DNA of 64,000 bases from NCBI GenBank assembly GCA_023055425.1, contig JALGPY010000003.1, forward strand, positions 18,535,001 through 18,599,000. Reading direction: 5' to 3'. The notes below the pieces were generated by a model. The model had not been told where the DNA came from. It worked only from the letters and a program-made list of their open reading frames with translations, and ran no database searches. This document shows, in pieces, positions 48,081 through 60,458 of this stretch. This stretch comes from Linanthus parryae. Taxonomy: Eukaryota; Streptophyta; Magnoliopsida; Ericales; Polemoniaceae. How positions within the stretch are numbered: the first letter of the stretch is position 1; the number at the start of each line of letters is the position of its first letter. The position numbers and the translations under genes are program-made.

Positions 48081-49678
48081 TTGGAATTCTACAAAAACGA
48101 GAAATATGCAATTTTAGTATTTTGAACAATTTGACTATATTTAACAATGGCTAGATCATCAAATATAGCTCCCACTATTTTTTTCGGTTTAATAGCCCTC
48201 ACCATTAAAGCGGAAAATATCTTTATACTTTCTAGTGGGTCCAAGATCCTTATTTCACTTCTTCTTGAGCTTGCTTTGGCAAGTCACCCAAGAATTGGTT
48301 ATTTAGGTAGGAACCATTCCAATTGCATCCCATGCAACTCTTGGTCCAATTAGGTGAATAAATTTCCTTTTATTCTTTATCCAATTGGATAACTCCTAAT
48401 TGTCATGCCTCTAAGCTCATCAATCCAATTGATTCTTGCCTAGTCTCGTCCAACCTCTTGTTTTCAACATACACGCATTACTAGCTTGCGTCGTCCGCAA
48501 CACATCATGAAAAATTAAAATCGCCTTGCTTTGGCAAGCCCGAATTTTAATAGTCCACGATCATGAAGGGTGTTTTGGCAAGAGAAGACAAAACGCAATA
48601 TTTAATTGAGGGATTTCCTTTAATTTGTTTGGTTGATCTTTATCAACATGGTCTACTTATTTGGATTGGGCTATCCACAATAAAAGACCAACCTTGTTTA
48701 TTATTATCTTGTTATCGTTTTGCTTGTAGCACCATACACACAAAATAAATAACAAGGCATGAATAATAAACATCCACAAAAAATAAAAAAACGTGGCATG
48801 GATATGGCCTCTAGACTAATGATATTATCAAGCCAATGATAATATCTAATTGCCCTAAAGTGCCGAGCTCATCTCCATGTGCTCCACCAAAGCTGCGCGC
48901 CTAGGGATGTCTTTTGGCTCCTTTGGTTCTCCGGTCCTCTTCTCCATGCTCTTGGCTATCATCTAAATATTTCTAATTCTAGCCTAACATCTAGAATAAA
49001 TAAATAATAAAAGCCTCACATGTCGAGGAGAAAAAGAACGACTCGCAGGCCGTAAAACTTAATTAATTATTACATTAATTTGATCAGCTCGCAGGCCGTA
49101 AACCAAACCACAAAACAATAAACATCCACAATCCTAGGCCATATCCATCCACCATGCAATAAAGCACATAATACAGTTAAAACCAATTTTTAACGCGCTT
49201 GTTTAATTTTAATAAAATTGGGTAACTAGGGTTTCACAACGGTCCAAAGGGTCCAAGCCAACAAGTGGCCCGAACCCTAGGACCGCCGCACGCCTAAGGG
49301 GGCCGCGGCCTTGCTTGGCGCCCAAGGAAGGGGCGGGCGGCTAGGGTTTCGGCCCTAGTCCCCTTCCTCCTTCCTTGTTGCCCAAGCAAGGTTGTTTCCT
49401 TATGGATTTAATTCCATAATTTTGTTTCCATAATTGAAAACCCCTTTTCAATCATGTGCCCATGAACCCTAATTTTTCAAGAACCCAATTATTCACATCC
49501 TATGTGATTAAACTCACCAATTCTAACATCCAATGTTAAATTGGGTCTTGTTTGATTGAATCAAATTCAATATTGCATCTACTATGCCAATTTTTCAGTT
49601 TTCGCGTAATAAACAATAATACGGTGTATGAACTGAAATCGTAAACACATAATATCATGTTATGCTCTACGACCTGTG
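48081..49678 (-). other. Leader of copy 2
   Basis: About 1.6 kb between PBS and gag. A splice-acceptor-like TTTTTGTAG on the minus strand ends at 48089, eight bases before the gag ATG. Two CGCAGGCCGTAAA motifs lie near 49044-49057 and 49090-49103. A GC-rich patch (about 49270-49360) corresponds to a similarly GC-rich patch in copies 4 and 5. Confidence 0.8.
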
Positions 49679-49690
49679 GCTCTGATACCA
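49679..49690 (-). promoter_or_regulatory. Primer-binding site (initiator tRNA-Met), copy 2
   Basis: TGGTATCAGAGC on the minus strand, one base inside the 5' LTR. Confidence 0.95.
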
Positions 49691-49691
49691 C

Positions 49692-51127
49692 TGTTGGGTT
49701 TTGATGTAGGTAACGCAGCGGAATAACAAAATTAATCCTACTCAAAGCCCACCAAGGATCACAGGAAGAGACATCATAACATGATTAAGGACATAGAAGA
49801 TGTGTACCTTTTGATTTGTGAGATCACACGAAGAATGATGTCCTCGTCTCTACGGTTGATCCACGTCTAGAGGTGAGATCTAGATTCTTCCTTCAATCAA
49901 GTGCTAGCTTGAACCTTGGAGGAAGAGGGATGAAGATCAAAGAAACCAAGCAACAAGGCAACGAAGGAGGGGCGGCCTCCCTTCTTGCCGTCGGGTAGGG
50001 GGGCGGACGGGGCTAGGGTTTCGGCCCTAGCTCTTGTCTTGCTCTCTCTTTTTGCTCTCTCCCACTCTTTGTGTGTTATGACTAATAACTCATTAGTGGG
50101 AAGGAAGCTAGAGCCTCCTTTATATACTCCAACAACTCCTTGTTGTTTCCATAAAAGAGTTTTCTTGTTCTAGTAGGACTAGAACTATTCCCTTCCTTGC
50201 AAATTAGTCCTACTAAGTTTGCAAGGTGTTGCACAATGATCCTTCTATTAATTAATCCATATTAATTAATCCCAAATCTAGCTCTACTCTATTTGACGTG
50301 TGACCCCATAGGTTTCTATATAGTTGGTAGTAATTATTACTAACATGGAGCGGTGTCTAGCAACACATCCATGCAACCCAACCAATAGAAATAGTCAGTG
50401 ATCCCGACAAACCTTTGTGCCCAATATATCATATTGCATTATCCCTTTGTCTCCATATCCGGATTGGACACGAGACATAAATAGTCACACTCGTATATCC
50501 AATCCATAGTTCCTCGATCCTGGGAATACGCTTATGCTTGCAGATAACATTAATATCTCCATATTAATTTATCTGAGTCTGGCCAGACATTCAATAAGCC
50601 TCATCCCTCGAGTGGCCGTGGATATTTACTCCCATTATGTGGGAGGGACAAATCCTATCTACATCACTACGATCTCTAAGCTTGCTTCCTATCACGCCCG
50701 ATAGCCACCTTTATGATTACCCAGTTACGGTGTAACGTTTGATAACATCAAAGCGCAATATTTCACAACTAGAGTATCTAGTGACTTCAAGTCTAAGGAT
50801 TGCAATAATATTAGCACTACGAAAAGCGATTGTGACTTCACATAATCTAATGTATCCTTTTCGTTGTGGGTCAATCCAGTATGCCATTACTCCTAATGCA
50901 TACCCATGTGTTAGACTTGATATCTCCATATCAACCTACCCACATACTAGTCTATATTTGATTGTCCTATTAATCAATATAATTGACTAGGGATATTTAA
51001 GATAAATAACACAATTTATCTAAGGACTTCATTATATTAAATATCGCCATAAATAATAAATGAATATTCTAGCCAAAACATTGTTCATACTAAATCTACG
51101 ATTGCCTCTAGGGCATCTATTCCAACA
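49692..51127 (-). repeat. 5' LTR of copy 2
   Basis: 1,436 bp, essentially identical to 42696-44131. The TATA box at 50119-50126 should drive the element's RNA leftward. A splice-donor-like AAAGGTACAC (minus strand, donor at 49807) lies in the transcribed part. Confidence 0.97.
50119..50126 (-). promoter_or_regulatory. TATA box of copy 2 5' LTR
   Basis: TATATAAA on the minus strand, in the same context as in copy 1. Transcription would start about 30 bp to the left. Confidence 0.75.
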
Positions 51128-51132
51128 AAACG

Positions 51133-52088
51133 CTACACCGTAACTGGGTAGTTATAAAGGCGTGTACTGGATACAATAAGAAGCAAGCTTAGAGATCGTA
51201 GTGGACATAGATAGAATTTTTCCCTCCCACATAACGGGAGAAAATATCCTAGGCCACTTGAGGGATAGTGCTTATAGAATGTCTGGCAAGACTCAAATAA
51301 TTCAATATTGGATATTGATGTTATTTGCACGAATAAGGCTATTCCCATGGATCGAGAAACTATGGATTGGATATACGAGTGTGACTTGTATGTCTCGTGT
51401 CCAATCCGAATATAGAGACAAAGGGATGAAAAAATTACTTGTACAAAGGTTGTCAAGATGACTATTCTATTAGTTGGTTAGAATGGATGTTTTGCTAGAA
51501 ACCGCTCCATATTAGTAAATAGTTGCTACCAACTAGATAGAACCTATGGGGTCACACGCTAGATAGAGTTGAACTAGATTTGGGAATTAAGTAATTGGAT
51601 TAATTAATTAGAAGGATCAGTTTGCAAAACCTTGCAAACTTAGTAGGGACTATTTTGCAAGGAAGAGACTAAATTGAATTCTAGTAGGACTAGAATAAGT
51701 CCTTTAGGTAGTTGGCAAGGAGTTGTTGGACAAAAGGAGAGAGAGAAAGTAAGCTAGAGGAGCCGCCGCCCCCCTAGCCCGCCACCCGTCCCGTCGGCCC
51801 CAAAGGAGGCCGAACCTCCTTTTGTTCGTCTCGTTTTGCGTGATTCTTCTTCCTCTTCCTCTTTCCGGGCTAGAACCAAGGAGTGGGAGATCTAGAAATC
51901 AACTCTAGGCGTGGATCAACTATAGAGATTGTGCCACAATTCGCGTTTGAATTCATCAAAGGGGAACCCTAAGGTGTGTTATTGATTTCTTCCTTTACCA
52001 TCGTTATGTCTCTTGACTTGTGATCCTTGGAGGGTTTTGCATGGTAAATTATTATTTTCGTTGCGCATCCATGAATCAAAACCCTACA
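51133..52088 (+). repeat. 5' LTR of copia copy 4, second part (TATA region deleted)
   Basis: Resumes after the AAACG duplication and ends AATCAAAACCCTACA at 52088. Compared with this element's own 3' LTR, 85 bp corresponding to 58732-58816 are missing after GTTGTTGGAC (51731). That segment includes TATATAAA. The promoter of this copy is therefore probably dead, apart from the insertion of copy 2. Confidence 0.92.
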
Positions 52089-52089
52089 G

Positions 52090-52101
52090 TGGTATCAGAG
52101 C
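52090..52101 (+). promoter_or_regulatory. Primer-binding site (initiator tRNA-Met), copy 4
   Basis: TGGTATCAGAGC, one base after the LTR end CTACA. Confidence 0.95.
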
Positions 52102-53777
52102 CACAGGTCGTAGAGCATAAACGTGGTTTATGTGTTACGTTTTGATAGTTTTACACCTTAAATTGATTGTTTATCGCGTAAAACGAGACAAATCAAGCAT
52201 GGGATGCAATTTGTCAATAATCAATCAAAAAAAGACCTAGTTTTTTTATTAGATGCATGAATTAGCGAGTTCGAGAAATTTTAGGATCTTAGATCTAGGG
52301 TGTGGGCATCCTTGGGGAAGAAGGAGTTCTTCCAAAACAAGGAAACAACCAAACTTGGGCACCAAGCAAGGGAGTTGTTTTTGGAAACAACTCCCTAGGA
52401 GGTTCGGCCCCCCTAAAGGGACCGCCCCTCTTGCTTGCCGCCCAAGCTAGGCCGCCCTAGGGGCCGGGGCAGCCCTAGCCCTCGGCCTAGCCGCATGGGC
52501 TAGGGGCCAGGCTGGCCCTAGGGCCTTGCGGTTCACCTTTTTGGGCCCGGGCAATTGGATTGTTGGGCCCATGGACCGTTTTAACCCTAGAACATCCTAA
52601 AATCAATTAAAATTGACCAAGCGCCTTAAAATTGGATTTTAACTGTTTATGTGCAATTCGCATGGTGATTGGATATGGCCTTAGGATGTGGTTTGATGTG
52701 GATGTTTAATTTTGTGGTTTGGTTTACGGCCTGCGAGCCGATCAATTAATTGTAATAATTAATTAGGGTTTTATGGCCTGCGAGCCATTTTTTTTCTCAA
52801 CTTGTGAGATTTATTTTATTTAGTATAGAAGTTAGCTAGTGCCAGATAAAGTAGATTATTAGCCAAGATTGAAGAAAAGAAGCCCAAAGCCAAAAGGAGC
52901 CACAAAAGATGGAGCATGGAGCATGGAGCATTCCACATGACTATGAAGGATGGACCAAAAGATCAAGACGCATGGAGATGTGTTTGCTTTTTAGGGTTCA
53001 TAGATAATTCCATTGGCTTGGAATTATCTTAGTCTAGAAAAGGCCATATCCACATCACCTTTTATTTATGTTTTGTGGTTGTTTACTTTATTGTCTTATT
53101 ATTTTGTGGTTGGTGTATGGATGATGCATGCAATTAGGATAATAAGATAATTAGACAACCCGGATCTATTATTTGGAGTTGTGCCCAAACTCAAATAGAT
53201 AGATTAGTTGATATTGATCAACAAAACAAATAAAATTGAATTTAAAATCCCTCAAAATTCAAATATTGTGTTCTTGCCTTCTCGTTATTTAAACACTCAT
53301 TATCAACATTATTTATCAAGTTCGTGCGTGCCAAAGCATGGCGACTTGGTTCATAATGATGGAATGCGATGGCACAAGCTAGTAATGTGCAATTGTTTAA
53401 ATAAGAGGTTGAACACAACTAGGCCATTAATATGATTAAGAAACCTAGAGGAACTCAATTGGGATTATCCATATGGATGGATAAATAAGGAGTTATTTGC
53501 CCAATTGAACCAAGAGTTGCATAAGGGATGCAATTGAAATTGTTCCTACCTAAAGTAGTCAAATCATGGGTGACTTGCCAAAGCAAGCTCATAAGGAGAT
53601 GAAACATTGATCTTGGCCCACTAGAAAATATAAGGATATTTTCCGCATTAATATATTGAGGGTTATTAATCCGAAGAAAAATAGTGGGAGCTATATTTGA
53701 TAAACTAGCCATTATTGAATATAGTCAAAAATTCACAAATACTAAAACTTGTGTATTTTCCTTTTGTAGAATTCCAA
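52102..53777 (+). other. Leader of copy 4
   Basis: About 1.7 kb. GGCCTGCGAGCC occurs twice (about 52728-52739 and 52776-52787), the plus-strand form of the paired motif in copies 1-3. A GC-rich patch lies at 52400-52560. The end TTTTCCTTTTGTAG (to 53769) looks like a 3' splice site nine bases before the gag ATG. Confidence 0.8.
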
Positions 53778-56700
53778 ATGGCAAACAACTCATCGAGTTC
53801 ACAACATTCCCTACGATCTGTCCTTGAGAAGGACAAGCTCTCTGGAACCAACTTTCTTGATTGGTACAGAAACTTGAGAATCGTTCTCAAGCAAGAGAAG
53901 AAATTGTACGCAATAGAGGAGCATGTTCCGGAAGTTCCAGAGAACCAAACACCTGCTGCCCTAAAGGCGTATCAAAAGCGTGTTGATGAAGCTATTGATG
54001 CGGCCTGCCTTATGCTATGCACCATGACTTCTGATCTTCAGAAGCACCACGAAAACATGAATGCTGTCGATATGATCGAGCATCTGAAGCAGCTCTTCCA
54101 AGAGCAGGCAAGGGTTGAGAGGTATGAGGTCTCTAAGACACTGTTCAAGTATCATCTGGCAGAAGGGAACCCGGTGGGACCCCATGTACTCCGTATGATC
54201 GGGTACTTGGAGAATCTCGCCCGACTGGGGTTCCCGGTCGGCCAAGAGTTGGAAACCGATCTCGTGTTGCAATCGTTTCCCGAGAGTTATGGAAATTCAT
54301 CATGAACTATAACATGAACGAGATCGTGAAACCACTGCCAGATTTACTCAATATGTTGAGGACAGCTGAGCAGAACATCAAAAAGGGTAAGGGCAAGGCC
54401 ATTATGATGGTACAGAAAGGAAAGGGCAAAAGGTTTGCCTCATCCTCCAAGGGCAAAGGCAAGTCAGTTTCCAACTCCAAGGAACCTGCCCTTAAGCCTG
54501 TTGGTGGCATTGCCAAAGGTGTGACTAAAGGTGAGTGTCACTACTGCTGTCAGCCTGGACACTGAAGGAGGAACTGCCCAAAATATCTGGAGGACAAGAG
54601 GCTTGTAATAGTGATTCCACCACCAGGTATTTTTGTTGTAGATGTCAATTTAACTGTCTCTACATCATGGGTATTAGATACTGGATGTGGATCTCACATT
54701 TGTCGAAATGTGCAGGATCTAAAGAGAAGTAAGAGATTGGCTAAAGGGGAGGTAGATCTGCGCGTTGGGAATGGAGCAAAAGTTGATGCGTTGGCCATAG
54801 GCGTGTGCAAGCTACCTCTGCCTTCAGGATTAGTTTTAGAACTAAATAATTGCTATTTTGTGCCTGCTATGAGCAGAAACATTATTTCTATTTCTTGTTT
54901 GGACAAGGATGGTTTTATTATTTCAATAAAGAACAATTGTTGTTCCTTTTATTTCAATAGTATTCACTATTTTAGTGCGCAATTATTTAATGGACTGTAT
55001 GTCCTTGATCTAAGCAATCCTGTCTACAACATTAATACCAAGCGGATTAAAATAAATGATTTAAATCCTGCTTATTTATGGCACTGTCGTTTAGGCCACA
55101 TAAACGAGAAACGTGTATCTAGACTCCATAAGGATGGACTACTAGACTCATTTGATTTGGAATCATATGAGACATGTGAGGCTTGTTTATTGGGAAAAAT
55201 GACAAAGTCCCCTATGAATAAGAAATGTGAGAGGACTAGTGAGAAATTGGCGCTCATACATACTGATGTGTGTGGGCCATTTGCTACACCTGCCAGGGGT
55301 GGTTATGTCTACTTCATTACATTCACTGATGACTACAGTAGATACGGATTTGTGTACCTCATGAGGGCAAAATCCGAATCCTTTGAAGTGTTCAAAGAAT
55401 TAAAGAATGAAGTAGAGAAGAAGTTTGGCAAAGTATCAAGGCTTTACGATCAGATCGTGGAGGAGAATACTTAAGCCAAGAGTTTGAGTACTATCTTAGA
55501 GAGTGTGGGATTGTTTCCCAACTCACTCCACCAGGAACGCCACAATGGAATGGCGTGTCTGAGAGGAGGAATCTAAACCTATTGGATATGGTTCGATCTA
55601 TGATGTGTCAAACCGATCTTCCATTATCATTTTGGGGCCATACTCTATTAAGTGCAGCTTTCACCATTAACCGTGTTCCATCTAAATCAGTCATGAAGAC
55701 ACCATATGAGATGTGGAGTGGGAGGCGTCCCACACTGTCGTTCATGAGGATTTGGGGATGCGATGTCTATGTAAAACGTTTACAATCAGACGAGCTAGGG
55801 CCGAAATCGGATAAGTGTAAATTTGTGGGGTACCCTAAGCAAACTAAGGGCTACAACTTCTACAATCCAACCGAGAACAAAGTGTTTGTTGCTCGGACCG
55901 GCGTGTTTCTAGAAAGAGAGTTAGTCTCTAAAGAAGCAAGTGGGAGGACTGTAGAACTTGAAGAGGTTCAAGAACCACAAATCACTGAACTGATTATGGA
56001 ACATGAACATGAACCACAAGCGGTTGTGGAGCAACCTGTTCAGGTAACACAAGAGCTTCGTAGATCTAGTAGAGTGCGCCTGGAACCCGAGAGGTATGGA
56101 CTTCTCGTGACCGATTCCGGTGACACGATGCTCATAGATGATGAGCCTACTACCTATGAAGAGGTCATGAAGGGCCCAGACTCTCAGAAGTGGCTAGAGG
56201 CCATGAGATCCGAGATGGAATCCATGTATACCAACAAAGTATGGACTTTGGTGGAACCGCCCGAAGGGGCGCGGCCCATAGGGTGCAAGTGGGTCTTCAA
56301 GAAGAATATCGACAGGGATGGTAATGTGATTACCTATAAGGGCCGATTGGTGGCTAAAGGATTCAGACAGATTCATGGTATTGACTATGATAAAACCTTT
56401 TCACCAGTCTCTATGACCAAATCCATCTGAATCCTACTTGCAATTGCAGCATACCACGACTATGAGATTTGGCAGATGGATGTCAAAACGACATTCTTTT
56501 ATGGGAATATCCTCGAGGACATGTATATGATACAGCCGGAGGGTTTTGAGGATCCTAAGCAAGCCAACAAAGTCTGTAAGCTGCAACGATCCATTTATGG
56601 ATTAAAGCAAGCTTCTAGGAGTTGGAATCGACGTTTTGATGAAGTAGTCAAAGAGTTTGGCTTCATCAGGAACGAAGATGAGTCTTGTGTCTACAAGAAG

Positions 56701-57721
56701 GTAAGTGGGAGCTCTGTAGCTTTTCTGGTCTTGTATGTGGATGACATACTACTCATCGGGAACGACGTTCCCATGCTGCAATCTGTTAAAGATTGGCTAG
56801 GAAAGTGTTTCTCAATGAAAGACTTAGGGGAAGCAGCTTTTATACTCGGTATAAAGATCTATAGAGATAGATCTAAGAGACTACTAGGCCTAAGTTAAAG
56901 TACATATATTGACAAGGTGTTGAAACGGTTCAACATGCAAGATTCCAAGAAGGGATTCTTGCCCATGTCACATGGAATCACTCTTTCGAAGAGTGGTTTT
57001 CCTTCCAATGAGATTGAGAAGGAACACATGAGTAGAATTCCCTATGCCTCGGCCATAGGATCTATCATGTACGCCATGTTATGTACTAGACCAGATGTGT
57101 CATATGCCTTGAGTATGATAAGCAGATACCAATCCAATCTGGGTGAGATTCACTGGATTGTAGTCAAGAACATCCTAAAGTACTTGAGAAGAACTAAGGA
57201 TGCTTTCTTGATATTTGGCGGTGAGGAAGAGTTGTGTGTAAGGGGTTACACAGATGCAAGCTTCCAAACCGATAGAGATGACTTCAGATCACAGTCGGAA
57301 TATGTGTTTTCCCTTAATGGAGCAGCGATGAGCTGGAAGAGTTCCAGGCAAGAGACGTGGCTGATTCTACAATAGAGGCTGAGTACATTGATGCGAATGG
57401 CGCAGCAAAGGAAGCTGTCTGGATCAGAAAGTTTGTTTCTGAACTTGGTGTGGTTCCTAGAATTGCGGATCCAGTTGAGTTGTACTGTGACAACACTGGG
57501 GCAATCGTGCAATCAAAGGAGCCCAAGTCACACCAGAATCCAAGCACGTGCTCAGGAAGTTTCATCTGATTCGAGATATTATCGATAGAGGAGACGTTCG
57601 GATACGCAAGATTCCTACAGATGAGAATATGTCAGACCCGCTTACAAAGCCGCTCACGCAGTGGAAGCATGAAGGACACACTAGGAGTATGGGCATACGA
57701 GATGTGCCAGATTGGCTCTAG
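53778..57721 (+). pseudogene. Copia gag-pol of copy 4, multiply broken
   Basis: The domain order matches copy 2: gag, zinc knuckle (54536-54580), protease LDTGCGSH (about 54674), integrase, RT with YVDD (about 56733) and RNase H ending at a TAG (57719-57721). Lesions against copies 2 and 5: a one-base loss near 54297, TGA for Trp in the zinc knuckle (54563-54565), a one-base loss near 55432 just before the second integrase Asp motif, TGA for Arg (56428-56430), TAA for Gln (56896-56898), and one-base losses near 57356 and 57536 in RNase H. It cannot make functional proteins. Confidence 0.95.
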
Positions 57722-57724
57722 TGC

Positions 57725-57735
57725 AAGTGGGAGAC
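57725..57735 (+). promoter_or_regulatory. Polypurine tract of copy 4
   Basis: AAGTGGGAGAC directly before the 3' LTR, as in copy 2. Confidence 0.85.
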
Positions 57736-59014
57736 TGTTGGAATAGATGCCCTAGAGGCAATCTAGTTTAGTATGAATTTATTTGTGGCTAGAAATTCAT
57801 TTATTATTTATTGGATATTTAATATAATGAAGTCCTTAGATTTAAAATTGTGTTGTTTATCTTAAGTATCCCTAGTCCAATATAATGATTAATGGGACAA
57901 TCATCTATAGACTAGTACGGGGTTGGATTGATATGGAGATATCATGATCCAACACATAGGTGTGCATTAGGGGTAATGACGCACTGGATTGACCCATCTC
58001 CGAGAAGGCTACATACACGTTATGTTGAGTCACAAGCGCTTCTCGCGGTGCAATGGTATTGTCATCCTTCTTAGACTTGAAGTCACTAGATATTCTAGTT
58101 GTGGATTATTGTGATTTTGGTAGCGTTAAACGCTACACCGTAACTAGGTAGTTATAAAGGCGTGTACAGGATACAATAAGAAGCAAGCTTAGAGATCGTA
58201 GTGGACATAGATAGAATTTGTCCCTCCCACATAACGGGAGCAAATATCCTAGGCCACTCGAGGGATAGTGCTTATAGAATGTCAGGCCAGACTCAAATAA
58301 ATCAATATGGGATATTGATGTTATTTGCACGAATAAGGCTATTCCCATGGATCGAGAAACTATGGATTGGATATACGAGTGTGACTTGTATGTCTCGTGT
58401 CCAATCAGGATATAGAGACAAAGGGATGAGACAATTACTTGTACAAAGGTTGTCAAGATGACTATTCTATTAGTTGGCTAGAATGGATGTTTTGCTAGAA
58501 ACCGCTCCATATTAGCAAATAGTTGCTACCAACTAGATAGAACCTATGGGGTCACACGCTAGATAGAGTTGAACTAGATTTGGGAAATAATTAATTGGGT
58601 TAATTAATTAGAAGGATCACTTTGCAAAACCTTGCAAACTTAGTAGGGACTAATTTGCAAGGAAGTGACTAAATTGAATTCTAGTAGGACTAGAATAAGT
58701 CCTTTAGGTAGTTGGCAAGGAGTTGTTGGACTATATAAAGGACATTCCTTCCTTCATTCCTTCCTTCCTTCCCACACTTATGCTCATAATTGATCATAAC
58801 TTGAGTGGGAGAGAACAAAAGGAGAGAGAGCAAGCAAGCTAGAGGAGCCGCCGCCCCCTAGCCCTCCGCCCGTCCCCGTCAGCCCCAAAGGAGGCCGAAC
58901 CTCCTTTAGTTCGTCTCGTTTTGTGTGATTCTTCTTCCTCTTCCTCTTTCCGGGCTAGCACCAAGGAGTGGGAGATCTAGAAATCAACTCTAGACGTGGA
59001 TCAACTATAGAGAA
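57736..59014 (+). repeat. 3' LTR of copy 4, cut by copy 5
   Basis: Starts TGTTGGAATAGATGCCC and has an intact TATA box (58732-58739). It breaks off at 59014 where a new LTR of the same family begins. The last five bases, GAGAA, are the predicted target duplication of copy 5. The missing end (about 150 bp) should lie right of the window. Confidence 0.93.
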
Positions 59015-60445
59015 TGTTGGAATAGATGCCCTAGAGGAAATCTAGTTTAGTATGAATTTGTATATGGCTAGAAATTTCATTTATTATTTATTGGATATTT
59101 AATATAATGAAGTCCTTAGATTTACAATTGTGTTGTTTATCTTAAATATCCCTAGTCCAGTATAATGATTAATGGGACAATCATCTATAAACTAGTATGG
59201 GGTTGAATTGATATGGAGATATCACGATCCAACACATAGGTGTGCATTACGGAATGTTGCACTGGATTGACCCATCTCCGAGAAGGCTACATACATGTTA
59301 TGTTGAGTCACAAGCGCTTCTCGCGGTGCAATGGTATTGTCATCCGTAGACTTGAAGTCACTAGATATTCTAGTTGTGGATCATTGTGATCTTGGTAGCG
59401 TTAAACGCTACACCGTGACTGGGTAGTTATAAAGGCGTGTACTGGATACAATGAGAAGCAAGCTTAGAGATCGTAGTGGACGTAGAGAGGATTTGCCCCT
59501 CCCACATAACGGGAGCAAATATCCTAGGCCACTCGAGGGATAGTGCTTATAGAATGTCTGGCCAGACTCAAATAAATCAATATAGGATATTGATGTTATT
59601 TGCACGAATAAGGCTATTCCCATGGTTCGAGAAACTATGGATTGGATATACGAGTGTGACTTGTATGTCTCGTGTCCAATCCGGATATGGAGGTAAAGGG
59701 ATGAGACAATTACTTGTACAAAGGTTGTCAAGATGACTATTCTATTAGTTGGCTAGAATGGATGTTTTGCTAGAAACCGCTCCATATTAGCAAATAGTTG
59801 CTACCAACTAGATAGAACCTATGGGGTCACACGCTATATAGATTTGAACTAGATTTGGGAATTAATTAATTGGATTAATTAATTAGAAGGATCACTTTGC
59901 AAACCCTTGCAAACTTAGTAGGGACTAATTTGCAAGGAAGGGACTAAATTGAATTCTAGTTGGACTAGAATAAGTCCTTTAGGTAGTTAACAAGGAGTTG
60001 TTGGACTATATAAAGGACCCTCCTTCCTTCCTTTCTCATAACTTATGCTCATTAGTGAACATAACAAGAGTGGGAGAGAACAAAGGAGAGAGAGCAAGCA
60101 ACAAGGAGGGCCCGCCGCCGCCCCTTGCCGCCGCCCTCGTCCCCGTCGGCCAAAAGAGGCTGAGAGCCTCTTTTTGTCTCGTTTTGCGTGATTTCTTCTT
60201 CCTCTTCCTATTCCGGGCTAGCACCAAGGAGTTCGGGAGATCTAGGATCAACTCTAGGCGTGGATCAACTATAGAGAACGTGACATTATTCGCGTTTGAA
60301 GTCATCAAGGAGAACCCAAAGGTGTGTTTATGATTTCTTACCTTTACTATTGCTATGACTCTAGACTTGTGATCCTTGGAGGGTTTTGCATGGTTTTATG
60401 TTTGATTATGCTTCCGTTGCGCGATCCATGAATCAAAACCCTACA
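59015..60445 (+). repeat. 5' LTR of copia copy 5
   Basis: 1,431 bp, from TGTTGGAATAGATGCCC to AATCAAAACCCTACA, the same subfamily as the solo LTR at 12006-13435. The TATA box is at 60007-60014. A donor-like AAAGGTGTGT lies at about 60318-60327. Confidence 0.95.
60007..60014 (+). promoter_or_regulatory. TATA box of copy 5 5' LTR
   Basis: TATATAAA in GTTGGACTATATAAAGGA. It is conserved in the copy 4 3' LTR and the solo LTR. Confidence 0.75.
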
Positions 60446-60446
60446 G

Positions 60447-60458
60447 TGGTATCAGAGC
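60447..60458 (+). promoter_or_regulatory. Primer-binding site (initiator tRNA-Met), copy 5
   Basis: TGGTATCAGAGC, one base after the LTR. Confidence 0.95.

Larger units (their letters stand above)
42696..51127 (-). mobile_element. Full-length young copia element, copy 2
   Basis: 8,432 bp: 3' LTR 42696-44131, internal region, 5' LTR 49692-51127. The target duplication is AAACG (42691-42695 and 51128-51132). The LTRs have equal length; comparing them by eye I found one difference (C at 42947, A at 49943). PBS, polypurine tract and all five coding domains are present. The only lesion seen is a one-base deletion in RT near 45066. It is the best-preserved complete element in the window and could be mobilised by proteins from a relative. 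Confidence 0.97.
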
